Origin: RPQJ01 sp963714645
Lineage (GTDB): Bacteria > Pseudomonadota > Gammaproteobacteria > Steroidobacterales > Steroidobacteraceae
NCBI GenBank assembly: GCA_963714645.1
Contig: CAVQQX010000143.1
Location: 1 to 12,155, forward strand
DNA: 12,155 bases
Direction: 5' to 3'
Positions 1 to 6,746 of the stretch are shown here, one piece after another. Under the pieces are notes generated by a model. It was not told the DNA's origin. It saw only the letters and a list, made by a program, of their open reading frames with translations, and did no database searches. Numbering within the stretch: the first letter of the stretch is position 1; every line of letters begins with the position of its first letter. The translations under genes were made by a program, and so were the position numbers.

Positions 1-46
1 GGTTCGGTGAGGACACGATGGGCGCCAGCGGCCCGTGACCGGGCGG

Positions 47-96
47 AAAAAGGGCGCGAAGTATAGCGGAACGGGGCCGCGCACGCTTCGCGCCCT
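47..96 (-). terminator. Probable intrinsic terminator of the leftward lipoprotein genes
   Basis: An 11-bp perfect inverted repeat (AGGGCGCGAAG at 51-61, CTTCGCGCCCT at 86-96) encloses a 24-nt loop. Read on the minus strand, the second arm runs directly into five T residues (the A run at 47-51), as in a Rho-independent terminator, about 50 nt beyond the stop of the minus-strand lipoprotein gene. A complication is that the loop and second arm contain a -10-like TATACT on the minus strand, so the element could instead, or also, be part of a promoter for a gene left of the window. Confidence 0.5.
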
Positions 97-114
97 CATC
101 CGCGCTGAGTGCGA

Positions 115-136
115 CCTCTCCAGCTAGCGGGAGAGG
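115..136. repeat. Small inverted repeat after the 214-aa lipoprotein gene
   Basis: A 7-bp perfect inverted repeat (CCTCTCC at 115-121, GGAGAGG at 130-136) with an 8-nt loop lies 11 nt beyond the stop codon of the minus-strand lipoprotein gene. No T-run follows it on either strand, so it is probably an mRNA 3'-end stabilising hairpin or part of a compound termination region with the stronger hairpin at 47-96. Confidence 0.35.
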
Positions 137-147
137 CGCCGCTGACG

Positions 148-792
148 CTACTGTTCCCTGGCGGGCATCGGCTCGATGGCCGCGCCCGTCGCGTCCCTCC
201 GTGGCGCCGGCTTCTCCTGCGCCGGCGGCGTCCCGATCACGACGGGAACAGAAAATGCGCGGGTCTCGTTCTGCGCGTTCGTCGAGAGCGTCGCCATCAC
301 GGTGATGTAGTACAGCCCCGGGGCATCCCCCCGCGCCTGAAACCGGAACTTGTACGGCGTCGCGGCCTCCACCATCAGGAAACGCGCAACCCGCTCGCCG
401 GGGACGCTGATGCCCGGGGACTCTCCGATCTCGACGTCGAGCGCGTCCGCAGGCAGGCGCGGCTCGACGGAAAGCTCCACCGTGAACGGCTGGCCCACGT
501 CCGGCTTGACGGGCAGGTCGTACTGCAGGTCGATCGGTGCAGTCGTCTTCGAATCCGCAACCGCGGTGGCGAGCCTGGGGTCGCTGGTCCCGGCGCTCTT
601 CACCGGCGCAGTGGCCGCCGCTTTCTCGGCCTTCTTCGCCTGCTCCTGCTTCGCTCGCCGCGCAGCGCTCGCGGCTTCGTCGTCGCCGCCCCCGCAGGCG
701 CTCGCCAGCACGCTGCCGAGCAGCGCGACCGCGAGCAGGGACGCGATGCGCGCAGGTCTGGATCCCCTGCTGCCCTCAGGCTTGGTCGTCAT
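148..792 (-). CDS. Small outer-membrane lipoprotein of unknown function
   Basis: This 214-aa protein is not recognised as a named family. Residues 14-32 are a basic-then-hydrophobic signal sequence ending in a lipobox-like A-S-A-C, with the probable lipidated cysteine at 33. Gly at +2 (not Asp) predicts outer-membrane sorting by the Lol rule. A Gly/Asp linker follows, then an Ala/Lys/Glu-rich, helix-prone stretch (about 40-60), then a predicted all-beta region (about 85-190) with alternating hydrophobic residues that resembles an Ig-like or adhesin-type sandwich. The tail (about 190-214) is Pro-rich and low in complexity. The gene starts 43 nt after the stop of the PKD/metalloprotease lipoprotein gene on the same strand, so the two are probably co-transcribed. 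Both have C-G-G-G-D after the lipobox, which suggests a common location. Export and lipidation are fairly sure; function is unknown. Confidence 0.8.
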   Translation of the reverse strand: MTTKPEGSRGSRPARIASLLAVALLGSVLASACGGGDDEAASAARRAKQEQAKKAEKAAATAPVKSAGTSDPRLATAVADSKTTAPIDLQYDLPVKPDVGQPFTVELSVEPRLPADALDVEIGESPGISVPGERVARFLMVEAATPYKFRFQARGDAPGLYYITVMATLSTNAQNETRAFSVPVVIGTPPAQEKPAPRRDATGAAIEPMPAREQ

Positions 793-835
793 TGTGTCGT
801 TCCCGTCCGTCGATGGTTCTGTTCGATGGATGAAG

Positions 836-2815
836 TCAACCCGTCACCGAAACGTTCATGCAGGTGATGCCCCGGCGTTCCGCACCGGCCGCCAGGTCCA
901 CATGACTGTACTCGTAAACCTCGATCACGTAGCCACCCGCGGTCAGCGAGCGGGTGAGGGTCTCGGTATTCGCGTTGGTGGTCTCGAAGACGTCGAGGAA
1001 CCCGCTGCGATAAAGAACGATGTCGGGGTCCGGCGTGGGTCCTCCGTCGACCGACCCCGTAGGCGTGTACGTGGCGGTGATGGTCGCGTTGGCCGGCGCG
1101 GCGAGCGAGAACTTGAGGAATCGCCGGTTGCCGATCCTGTTGTGTACGCCCGCCTGGGTGGAACCGCAGACTCGCTGCGGACCGCCGTTCAACGTCAGGC
1201 TGGTATAGACCGGCAGTGCCTGCGCAACGCCGTTGTCGTTGGTCTCGCCGGCCCCGAACGCGTCCGTGCCGAACACCGACTGCGCCGCCACCAGCGCATC
1301 GATCGCGGCCACCGGTGCGCCGGCCTGCGCCTGCAACGCCGCGATGAACGGGTACAGGCTCACCAGCGCCTGGCCGTCGCGCACCGGGCCCGTGAGCGCT
1401 TCGAACATGGGCCGGTAACCGATCGAAACGGAATCGGGGCTGTCCGCCGCCGCGTCGTAGAGGTCCCACACGATGCTGCCGACGGACCCTTCGCTGTACC
1501 AGCCGCTGGGAGCGGTAGCCTGCGAATTGGCCTCGAGGTCGAGCCAGAATCGATTGCCCTGCGACGTCCCGAGCGAGTCGCTGTAGAGCGGGTCGTCCAG
1601 CACCATCGCGGAGAACGCGTTGCCGAAGCCTTCGCTGAAAGCGAGCCGCATGTCGAGTGCGTCGGAGGTCGAATGCGAGCCGCCCGGAGTCTCGGTGCGC
1701 CCGATCGTGTCCTCGAGGTAGTGCTGGAACTCGTGCGCCAGCACGTGCTGGTCGAATTCGTCCGTATCCGTGCTGGCGAGACCCAGCACGTACATTCCCG
1801 GCAACGCCGTGCCGACCGACGAACTCTGGTACAGGGTCGACTGGATGTCCCCGCTCGCCGGGTTCCAGCTGCTCGAAGGGTTGTTCTGCGGGCTCCAGAA
1901 CACGTCCAGCGCCGGCAGGTCGAGCGTCGGATCGCCCTCGGCGAGCACGAACTGGATTGCGGCGTACATCGTGTCGACGATCGCGAACGGCGCAGCCGCG
2001 CGCGTGCCCGTATAGTTCGTTCCCCCGAGATCCGGCCAGCCCGAGTCGGCGAGCAGGTTGCGCGTGACGTTGCCCGTGCCGGTACTGAAGGTCGACGAGT
2101 CGAGCACGTAGAGCGCGTTGCCGTTGGTGTTGTTGCGGACTGCGACGTCCCAGCCCGGCGAGCCGCGGCGGGTCTGCGCCTTCGCTCGCACGAACACGCT
2201 GGTGCCGGCCGGCGCAGTGAACGAATAGTTGCCGTCGTCGTCGGTCGTCGTCGTGGACTGCACGGCCTGGTTCGAGGACGAGACCAGCTCGACGACGATG
2301 GCCCGTGCCGGCAGGGCGGTGGTTCCCGCGTAGTCGAGACCGGCGGACACGGCGTTCGAGAACGGGACCCGTTCGTAGGTGATCCGTCCGCTCACGATGA
2401 CGGTCCCGGCGGGGCCGTTCACGGAGATCGTGTGCGTGGTCTGGCCGGTCGACCCGTCGTCGTCCGTGACAGTGAGGGTCGCGGTGAAATTGCCGCTCGT
2501 GGTGTACGTGTGCGATGTCGTCGCGCCGTTGCCGCTGCCGTTGTCGCCGAACGTCCAGGCGTAGCTTGCAACGGTGCCGTCGCTGTCGCTCGAGGCCGAG
2601 GCGTCGAAGTTCACGAGCAGCGGCGCATCGCCCGACGCCGGGGTTGCCGTGAACGAGGCGGTGGGCCGCGCATTCCCCGAGCCACCGCTGTCACCGCCGC
2701 CGCAGGCCGCGAGGACCAGGCAGCAGACGGACGCCGCCACGAGGGCTTCAAACGGCAACGACACGCGACGCTGCGCTGGATCGGGAACGGAATGCGCGGC
2801 ACGTCGGGCAGGCAT
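836..2815 (-). CDS. PKD-domain lipoprotein with gluzincin-type zinc metallopeptidase motif
   Basis: This 659-aa protein starts at an ATG with GGTGA 7 nt upstream; a GTG at codon 18 is a weaker alternative. A signal sequence ends in L-A-A-C (Cys38), followed by a Gly/Ser linker. Residues about 49-133 form a PKD domain (ASFTATP start, W-T-F-G-D-N-G core, L-T-V-T-D-D-D-G end). Residues about 139-212 resemble a carboxypeptidase-regulatory-like beta domain (T-D-D-D-G-N-Y-S-F core). The putative catalytic part has H-E-F-Q-H at 361-365 and an E-G-F-G motif with Glu395, which fits HExxH plus a downstream Glu: two His and one Glu zinc ligands, Glu362 as the general base. The C-terminal 100 residues look like a secreted-protease pre-peptidase-type beta domain. 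I infer a surface or periplasmic zinc protease. I cannot assign a MEROPS family, and substrate is unknown. It lies between galE and the small lipoprotein gene, all on the same strand. Confidence 0.85.
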   Translation of the reverse strand: MPARRAAHSVPDPAQRRVSLPFEALVAASVCCLVLAACGGGDSGGSGNARPTASFTATPASGDAPLLVNFDASASSDSDGTVASYAWTFGDNGSGNGATTSHTYTTSGNFTATLTVTDDDGSTGQTTHTISVNGPAGTVIVSGRITYERVPFSNAVSAGLDYAGTTALPARAIVVELVSSSNQAVQSTTTTDDDGNYSFTAPAGTSVFVRAKAQTRRGSPGWDVAVRNNTNGNALYVLDSSTFSTGTGNVTRNLLADSGWPDLGGTNYTGTRAAAPFAIVDTMYAAIQFVLAEGDPTLDLPALDVFWSPQNNPSSSWNPASGDIQSTLYQSSSVGTALPGMYVLGLASTDTDEFDQHVLAHEFQHYLEDTIGRTETPGGSHSTSDALDMRLAFSEGFGNAFSAMVLDDPLYSDSLGTSQGNRFWLDLEANSQATAPSGWYSEGSVGSIVWDLYDAAADSPDSVSIGYRPMFEALTGPVRDGQALVSLYPFIAALQAQAGAPVAAIDALVAAQSVFGTDAFGAGETNDNGVAQALPVYTSLTLNGGPQRVCGSTQAGVHNRIGNRRFLKFSLAAPANATITATYTPTGSVDGGPTPDPDIVLYRSGFLDVFETTNANTETLTRSLTAGGYVIEVYEYSHVDLAAGAERRGITCMNVSVTG

Positions 2816-2851
2816 CGGCAGGTCACCGGGCGGGTCGAAGGTGTGGCGCGC

Positions 2852-2880
2852 AGGATAGCACCGCGCCGGGGACGGTTCAG
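2852..2880 (-). promoter_or_regulatory. Possible sigma-70-like promoter for the PKD lipoprotein gene
   Basis: On the minus strand CTGAAC (2875-2880) and TATCCT (2852-2857) are separated by exactly 17 nt. The -10 matches the consensus in 4 of 6 positions and the -35 in 3 of 6. The element overlaps the galE stop and would start transcription about 30 nt before the lipoprotein ATG. It suggests independent transcription within the minus-strand cluster, but such matches also arise by chance. Confidence 0.3.
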
Positions 2881-3890
2881 TTGCGCGTCAGTGCGGGTTC
2901 GCGCTGGAGCCGGAATTCCCATTCGAGTTGCGAACGCACGATCGTCTCGAGGTCGTCGTGACGCGGCGCCCATCCGAGGACTTCGCGGATCCTGTCGGCC
3001 CTGGCCACCAGCGACGGCGGGTCGCCCTCGCGGCGTCGCGCCTCTACGGTCGGCAGCGGCTGGCCGCGGACCCGCTCCACCATCCGCAGGACTTCCCGCA
3101 CGCTGTAGCCGTGGCCGTAGCCACAGTTGAGCGTGATCGACTCGCCGCCGCCCTCGAGGTAGTGCAGCGCCTTCAGGTGCGCGGACGCGAGGTCCTCGAC
3201 GTGGATGTAATCCCGCACTCCCGTACCGTCCGGGGTCGGGTAGTCGGTGCCGAAGATCGAGACGCTCGGGCGAACCCCGGCCGCCACCTGGCAGGCCACC
3301 TTGACGAGCAGGGTCGCGTGCGGGGCGCTGTGGCCGATGCGGCCGCCCGGATCGCTGCCGGCCACGTTGAAATATCGCAGCGTCACGTACCGTAGCCGGC
3401 GCGATGCCGCCGCCAGGTCGCGCAGCATCCACTCGCTCATGAGCTTCGAGAGGCCGTAGGGATTGATCGGGAGCGTGGCACTGTCCTCACGCGCGAGCCC
3501 GCCCTCGGGGATGCCGTAGACGGCCGCGGTCGAGGAGAAGACGAAGCGCCTGACCCCCGCCCGCTCGCACTGCTCGAGCAGGTTGCGGGTGGCACAGGTG
3601 TTGTTGCCGTAGTACTTGAGCGGATCGGCCACGGATTCCGGCACGATCGTGTGGGCCGCGAAATGCAGCACGGTGTCGACGCCGTGCTCCGCCAGCACCC
3701 GCGCGACCAGTTCGCGGTCGGCCGTGTCGCCCACGACCAGTGGCGCTCCGAGCACCGCGCTGCGGTACCCGGTCGAAAGGTTGTCGAGCACCACGACGCG
3801 ATCGCCACGCTCGAGCAGCTGGCGGACGACGTGGCTGCCGATGTAGCCCGCGCCGCCGGTGACGAGCAGGGTCGAAGAGTTCGCAACCAT
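2877..3890 (-). CDS. galE: UDP-glucose 4-epimerase (GalE)
   Basis: This 337-aa protein is a full-length extended short-chain dehydrogenase/reductase. Its family interconverts UDP-glucose and UDP-galactose in the cytoplasm using tightly bound NAD+, supplying sugar nucleotides for LPS and exopolysaccharide. The Rossmann signature T-G-G-A-G-Y-I-G-S-H is at 11-20. V-V-L-D-N-L-S-T-G (33-41) is the typical GalE cofactor loop, and H-F-A-A-H lies at 76-80. The catalytic region holds S-S-T-A-A-V-Y-G (119-126) and Y-G-L-S-K, giving Tyr145 and Lys149. R-Y-F-N-V-A-G and G-V-R-D-Y-I-H-V downstream are typical GalE substrate-side motifs. Length and motif order match GalE; an epimerase for a related sugar (N-acetylated or uronic) is possible. 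It lies between srkA, about 140 nt upstream, and the PKD lipoprotein gene, 61 nt downstream. The window's only other sugar gene is the GT2 at the far right, so no capsule operon is evident. Confidence 0.93.
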   Translation of the reverse strand: MVANSSTLLVTGGAGYIGSHVVRQLLERGDRVVVLDNLSTGYRSAVLGAPLVVGDTADRELVARVLAEHGVDTVLHFAAHTIVPESVADPLKYYGNNTCATRNLLEQCERAGVRRFVFSSTAAVYGIPEGGLAREDSATLPINPYGLSKLMSEWMLRDLAAASRRLRYVTLRYFNVAGSDPGGRIGHSAPHATLLVKVACQVAAGVRPSVSIFGTDYPTPDGTGVRDYIHVEDLASAHLKALHYLEGGGESITLNCGYGHGYSVREVLRMVERVRGQPLPTVEARRREGDPPSLVARADRIREVLGWAPRHDDLETIVRSQLEWEFRLQREPALTRN

Positions 3891-3930
3891 CCCGGCAGCC
3901 TACCAACTCGCGCGCACGCTCGCCTCAGTG

Positions 3931-3945
3931 GCGACGGGACGTCGC
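3931..3945. repeat. Compact 6-bp hairpin in the srkA-galE spacer
   Basis: GCGACG (3931-3936) and CGTCGC (3940-3945) form a perfect stem with a 3-nt loop, about 40 nt upstream of the galE start. There is no T-run on either side, so it is not a standard terminator. In mRNA it could affect processing or readthrough between srkA and galE. Chance occurrence in GC-rich DNA is quite possible. Confidence 0.3.
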
Positions 3946-3971
3946 GGTACGGGTGAGCGACGGTTCACAGT

Positions 3972-4041
3972 TCCAGTCCTCCTACGGACGTCCAGTCCTC
4001 CTACGGACGTCCAGTCCTTCAACGGACCTTCAGTCCTCCTC
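3972..4041. repeat. 19-bp tandem repeat (about 3.5 copies) overlapping the srkA stop
   Basis: Two identical 19-bp units (TCCAGTCCTCCTACGGACG at 3972-3990 and 3991-4009) are followed by a diverged third unit (4010-4028, three substitutions). A partial fourth from 4029 forms the last codons and the TGA of srkA on the minus strand. Each complete unit carries a short inverted repeat (GTCC ... GGAC), and on the minus strand each reads TAGGAGGAC, a close match to a Shine-Dalgarno core. The array probably grew by slippage from the srkA 3' end. It lies in the transcribed spacer between srkA and galE. Any function is unknown. Confidence 0.9.
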
Positions 4042-4989
4042 CATCGCGGCGATTTGCTCGCGCAGGTTGAGGACGTGCTGCTCCCAGTACTTGGGTTCGA
4101 CGAACCACGGGAACGCGCGCGGAAAAGCCGGGTCTTCCCAGCGACGCGCGAGCCACCCGGCGTAATGCATGATCCTGAGCGTGCGCAACGGTTCGACCAG
4201 CGCAATCTCGTGGCGGTCGAAGTCCGCGAACTCACCGTAGCCCTCGAGCAGGTCGTCGAGCTGGGCACGCAATTCGGCAGGACCTCCGGACACCAGCATC
4301 CACAGGTCCTGGATCGCAGGCCCGGTCATGCAGTCGTCGAGGTCGACGAAATGCGGCCCGTCGTCGGTCCACAGCACGTTGCCCGGGTGGCAGTCCCCGT
4401 GCAGCCGCAGCTCGCGGTAGGGCCGCGCTGCGTCGAAACGCTGCGCGACGATCTCGAGCGCGTGGCTCGCGACCGATTCGTAGGCCTCCTCGATGTGCGG
4501 CGGAATCCACCCGTCGTGCAGCAGGTCCTCGACCGTCTCCCGCCCGAGCGTCCGCCAGTCGAGACGCGGGCGATGGGCGAACTGGCGCGTGCGACCGACC
4601 GCATGAATGCGCGCGAGGAAACGTCCCATCCATTGCCGGTCCTGCTTGGTGCCGAGCTCCGGCCAGCGCCCGCCGGCGCGGGGGTAGACCGCATAACGGA
4701 AACCTGCGTGCTCGAAGAGCGTTCGGCCATCGCGTACTTCGGGCGCCACGACCGGCAATTCGGCCCGGGCAAGCTCGAGCGCGAACTGGTGCTCCTCGAG
4801 GATCGCGACCGTGGCCCAGCGCGCGGGCCGGTAGAACTTGGCGACGACCGGGACCTCGTCCTCGCGCCCCACCTGGTAGACGCGGTTCTCGTAGCTGTTG
4901 AGCGCGAGGATGCGGCCGTCGCAGCGATGGCCGAGCGCCTCGACCGCCGCGACGACGACGTCCGGCGTCAGCCTGGAGAAAGGATGCAG
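4030..4989 (-). CDS. srkA: SrkA/RdoA (YihE)-like stress-response Ser/Thr protein kinase, start unusual
   Basis: SrkA is a cytoplasmic aminoglycoside-phosphotransferase-fold Ser/Thr kinase linked in E. coli to envelope and oxidative stress survival. The frame holds family motifs in order: L-N-S-Y-E-N-R-V-Y-Q-V, V-V-A-K-F-Y-R-P (ATP-binding Lys), E-E-H-Q-F-A-L, catalytic loop L-H-G-D-C-H-P-G-N, metal-binding F-V-D-L-D-D, then Q-D-L-W-M-L and E-P-L-R. The start is a problem. A GTG at 4870-4872 would delete the conserved L-N-S-Y-E-N-R block, and the open frame, which runs back to a stop at 5065-5067, has no ATG, GTG or TTG before it. I extend it to a CTG at 4987-4989, which gives about 319 aa and an N-terminus (H-P-F-S-R-L-T-P-D) like that of homologues; AAGGG lies 7 nt upstream. 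Alternatively a 1-nt frameshift joins it to the ATG at 5036-5038. It is divergent from glrK. Family assignment is firm; the start is not. Confidence 0.9.
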   Translation of the reverse strand: MHPFSRLTPDVVVAAVEALGHRCDGRILALNSYENRVYQVGREDEVPVVAKFYRPARWATVAILEEHQFALELARAELPVVAPEVRDGRTLFEHAGFRYAVYPRAGGRWPELGTKQDRQWMGRFLARIHAVGRTRQFAHRPRLDWRTLGRETVEDLLHDGWIPPHIEEAYESVASHALEIVAQRFDAARPYRELRLHGDCHPGNVLWTDDGPHFVDLDDCMTGPAIQDLWMLVSGGPAELRAQLDDLLEGYGEFADFDRHEIALVEPLRTLRIMHYAGWLARRWEDPAFPRAFPWFVEPKYWEQHVLNLREQIAAMEED

Positions 4990-4999
4990 GCTGCGACCC

Positions 5000-5038
5000 T
5001 TACGCGAGCTGCGCGACGATCGAACTCGACGGCGACAT
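5000..5038 (-). other. 12-codon frame with strong ribosome site ahead of srkA
   Basis: An ATG (5036-5038) with GAGGA placed 6 nt upstream (5045-5049) opens a 12-codon frame (M-S-P-S-S-S-I-V-A-Q-L-A) ending in TAA at 5000-5002. The TAA runs into AAGGG, the possible ribosome site of the CTG start of srkA 11 nt further on. It is either a leader peptide translationally coupled to srkA, or the real srkA N-terminus separated by a +1 frameshift (natural, programmed, or a sequencing error). The sequence alone cannot decide. Confidence 0.4.
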
Positions 5039-5149
5039 TCCGATTCCTCGATGAGTCTCGAGCACTATTGCAGCCGATGCCACGGCTCCCGCGCGCGAAT
5101 GTAGCATCCGCGGCACGATGCGGCGAAACTCGGTACGCTTGCCTGGGCC

Positions 5150-6640
5150 ATGGCACGTTTCTCCATCCGTCCACGCTCGCTGACCGGCCTCATCCTGCTC
5201 GGCTTCGTGATCGTCGCACTGCCGGCGTTGCTCGGCACGATCAGCGCCGCGATCGAGATGCGCACGCTGTCCACGACCAGCGAGCGACTCGTCGTCAACG
5301 GGGTGGCCGCGACGCAGTACACGCAGGCGCTCGTGCGGCAGGTTTCCTCGCTCGAGCGCACGGTGCGGCTCTACCAGATCATCCCGCGCCCGGCGCTGCT
5401 CGACACCTTCCGCCAGAACCGTAACCTGCTGGTCGAGACGCTGAACGGGTTCGCGGCGCTGCCGAGCGGCGCGGACGAACGGCGCATCGTGATCCAGCGC
5501 ATGCACCACACGATCGACACGATCGCCGCGGCGGTCGACTCGAAGCAACCGACGCGCATCACGCAGGCGCTGCGTGAGTTCACCCGGCTCGCCCGTGACG
5601 CGGGCCTGCTGTCGAACTTCGCCAGCCGGCAGACCGACGCGGAACTCAAGCAGCTGCGGCGCGAGACCGAGCTCGTCCGCCGGCGCCTGTTCTGGCAGTC
5701 CGCCGCGCTGGTGCCGGTCACGCTCGGGCTGATCGTGCTGTTCGCGATCTTCCTGGCCCGGCCGATCCGCCAGATCGACGAGGCGATCGGCAACATCGGC
5801 CATGGACGCTTGAGCGCTGCCGTCGAAGTCCAGGGGCCGTCGGATCTCAAGGCGCTCGGGAGGCAGCTCGAGTGGCTGCGCGTGCGACTGCTCGACATCT
5901 CCGAGGAGCGCAACCGTTTCCTGCGGCACATGTCGCACGAGCTGAAGACCCCGCTCGCCAACATCCGCGAGGGCACCGAACTGCTGATCGAAGGCGCCGT
6001 CGGTTCGCTGAGCTCGGAGCAGCGCGAAGTCGCGGGCATCCTGCGCGACAACAGCCTGCGCCTGCAGCGCCTGATCGAGAACCTGCTTTCGTACAGCGAA
6101 TGGCAGGCACGGCGCAGCGACCTCGACCTGGACGAGCTCCGCCTGCGACCGCTGGTCAAGAGCGCCATCGAGACCTACCAGCTGCCGATCAACGCGCACG
6201 GACTGCGGCTCGACCTGCAGGTGCCCGACCTCGCGCTCCATGCCGACCGTGCCAAGCTCAAGCTGATCCTCGACAACCTGCTGTCGAACGCCGTCAAGTT
6301 CACGCCGGACGGCGGCACGATCACGCTGCGCGCCTCGCAGGACGCGACCGCACGGTGGCTCGTCGTCGACGTGGCCGACACGGGGCCGGGAATCCCCGCC
6401 GACGAACGCCCGCGCATCTTCGACGCGTTCTACCAGGGCGCGATGCCGCAGGGCGGGCTCGTGCGTGGAACGGGAATCGGGCTGTCGGTCGTGCAGGAGT
6501 TCGTCAACGCCCACGGCGGCAGCATCGAAATCGTCGACGGGGAGTTCCCGGGCGCCCATTTCCGGCTGCGCCTGCCACTGGCACCCGTCGCCGGTCCCGC
6601 TTTTTCGCAAGTCGACCCGCCGGGGAGCGGCCCGGAGTGA
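5150..6640 (+). CDS. glrK: Sensor histidine kinase, GlrK/QseE-like
   Basis: This 496-aa inner-membrane kinase is predicted to sense envelope signals and phosphorylate the GlrR-like regulator encoded two genes downstream. A first membrane helix (about 11-33) and a second (about 183-203) enclose a roughly 150-residue helical periplasmic domain. HAMP follows (about 204-255). The HisKA box F-L-R-H-M-S-H-E-L-K-T-P carries the probable phospho-acceptor His263. The ATPase domain has an N box (D-N-L-L-S-N-A-V-K-F, Asn376/Asn380), G1 D-T-G-P-G-I-P (410-416), F box I-F-D-A-F-Y-Q-G, and G2 G-T-G-I-G-L-S (440-446); all look intact. R-P-R-S-L near the start and R-E-G-T-E-L-L after the His box are characteristic of GlrK. 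The gene order kinase, lipoprotein, regulator matches enterobacterial glrK-qseG-glrR. The ATG lacks an obvious Shine-Dalgarno sequence. The ligand is unknown here; the adrenaline, phosphate and sulphate sensing reported for QseE should not be assumed. Confidence 0.92.
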   Translation: MARFSIRPRSLTGLILLGFVIVALPALLGTISAAIEMRTLSTTSERLVVNGVAATQYTQALVRQVSSLERTVRLYQIIPRPALLDTFRQNRNLLVETLNGFAALPSGADERRIVIQRMHHTIDTIAAAVDSKQPTRITQALREFTRLARDAGLLSNFASRQTDAELKQLRRETELVRRRLFWQSAALVPVTLGLIVLFAIFLARPIRQIDEAIGNIGHGRLSAAVEVQGPSDLKALGRQLEWLRVRLLDISEERNRFLRHMSHELKTPLANIREGTELLIEGAVGSLSSEQREVAGILRDNSLRLQRLIENLLSYSEWQARRSDLDLDELRLRPLVKSAIETYQLPINAHGLRLDLQVPDLALHADRAKLKLILDNLLSNAVKFTPDGGTITLRASQDATARWLVVDVADTGPGIPADERPRIFDAFYQGAMPQGGLVRGTGIGLSVVQEFVNAHGGSIEIVDGEFPGAHFRLRLPLAPVAGPAFSQVDPPGSGPE

Positions 6641-6656
6641 GGACCACCGGCCTGCG

Positions 6657-6674
6657 TCCGGCGCCTGCGCCGGA
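6657..6674 (+). repeat. GC hairpin in the glrK-qseG spacer
   Basis: A perfect 8-bp inverted repeat (TCCGGCGC / GCGCCGGA) separated by only CT lies 16 nt after the glrK stop, in the 106-nt spacer before qseG. No T-run follows, so it should not terminate strongly. It may act as an attenuator, a 3'-end stabiliser or a processing site that sets kinase-to-regulator stoichiometry. A lone TAGAAT (6702-6707) downstream resembles a -10 box but has no -35 at the right distance. Confidence 0.45.
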
Positions 6675-6746
6675 GTGGGCCGGGTCGAGGGCCGCTTGCT
6701 TTAGAATCGACGATCGCGAGCGGCCGCGCTCGTCAGCAGCTGCACC

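Noticed and set aside
1..46. A gene fragment at the left edge
   Set aside because: The plus frame from ATG 18 stops after six codons, and no minus-strand coding signal can be judged from so short a stretch.
350..3130. 926-codon open frame on the plus strand opposite the lipoprotein genes and galE
   Set aside because: It has Arg/Val/Gly-rich, non-conserved composition typical of antisense frames in GC-rich DNA, while the minus strand carries clear domains (PKD, HEFQH, Rossmann).
5000..6610. 536-codon frame opposite glrK
   Set aside because: It is an antisense shadow of a well-conserved histidine kinase, with no domain of its own. Only its last 12 codons (5000-5038) are of interest as a leader of srkA.
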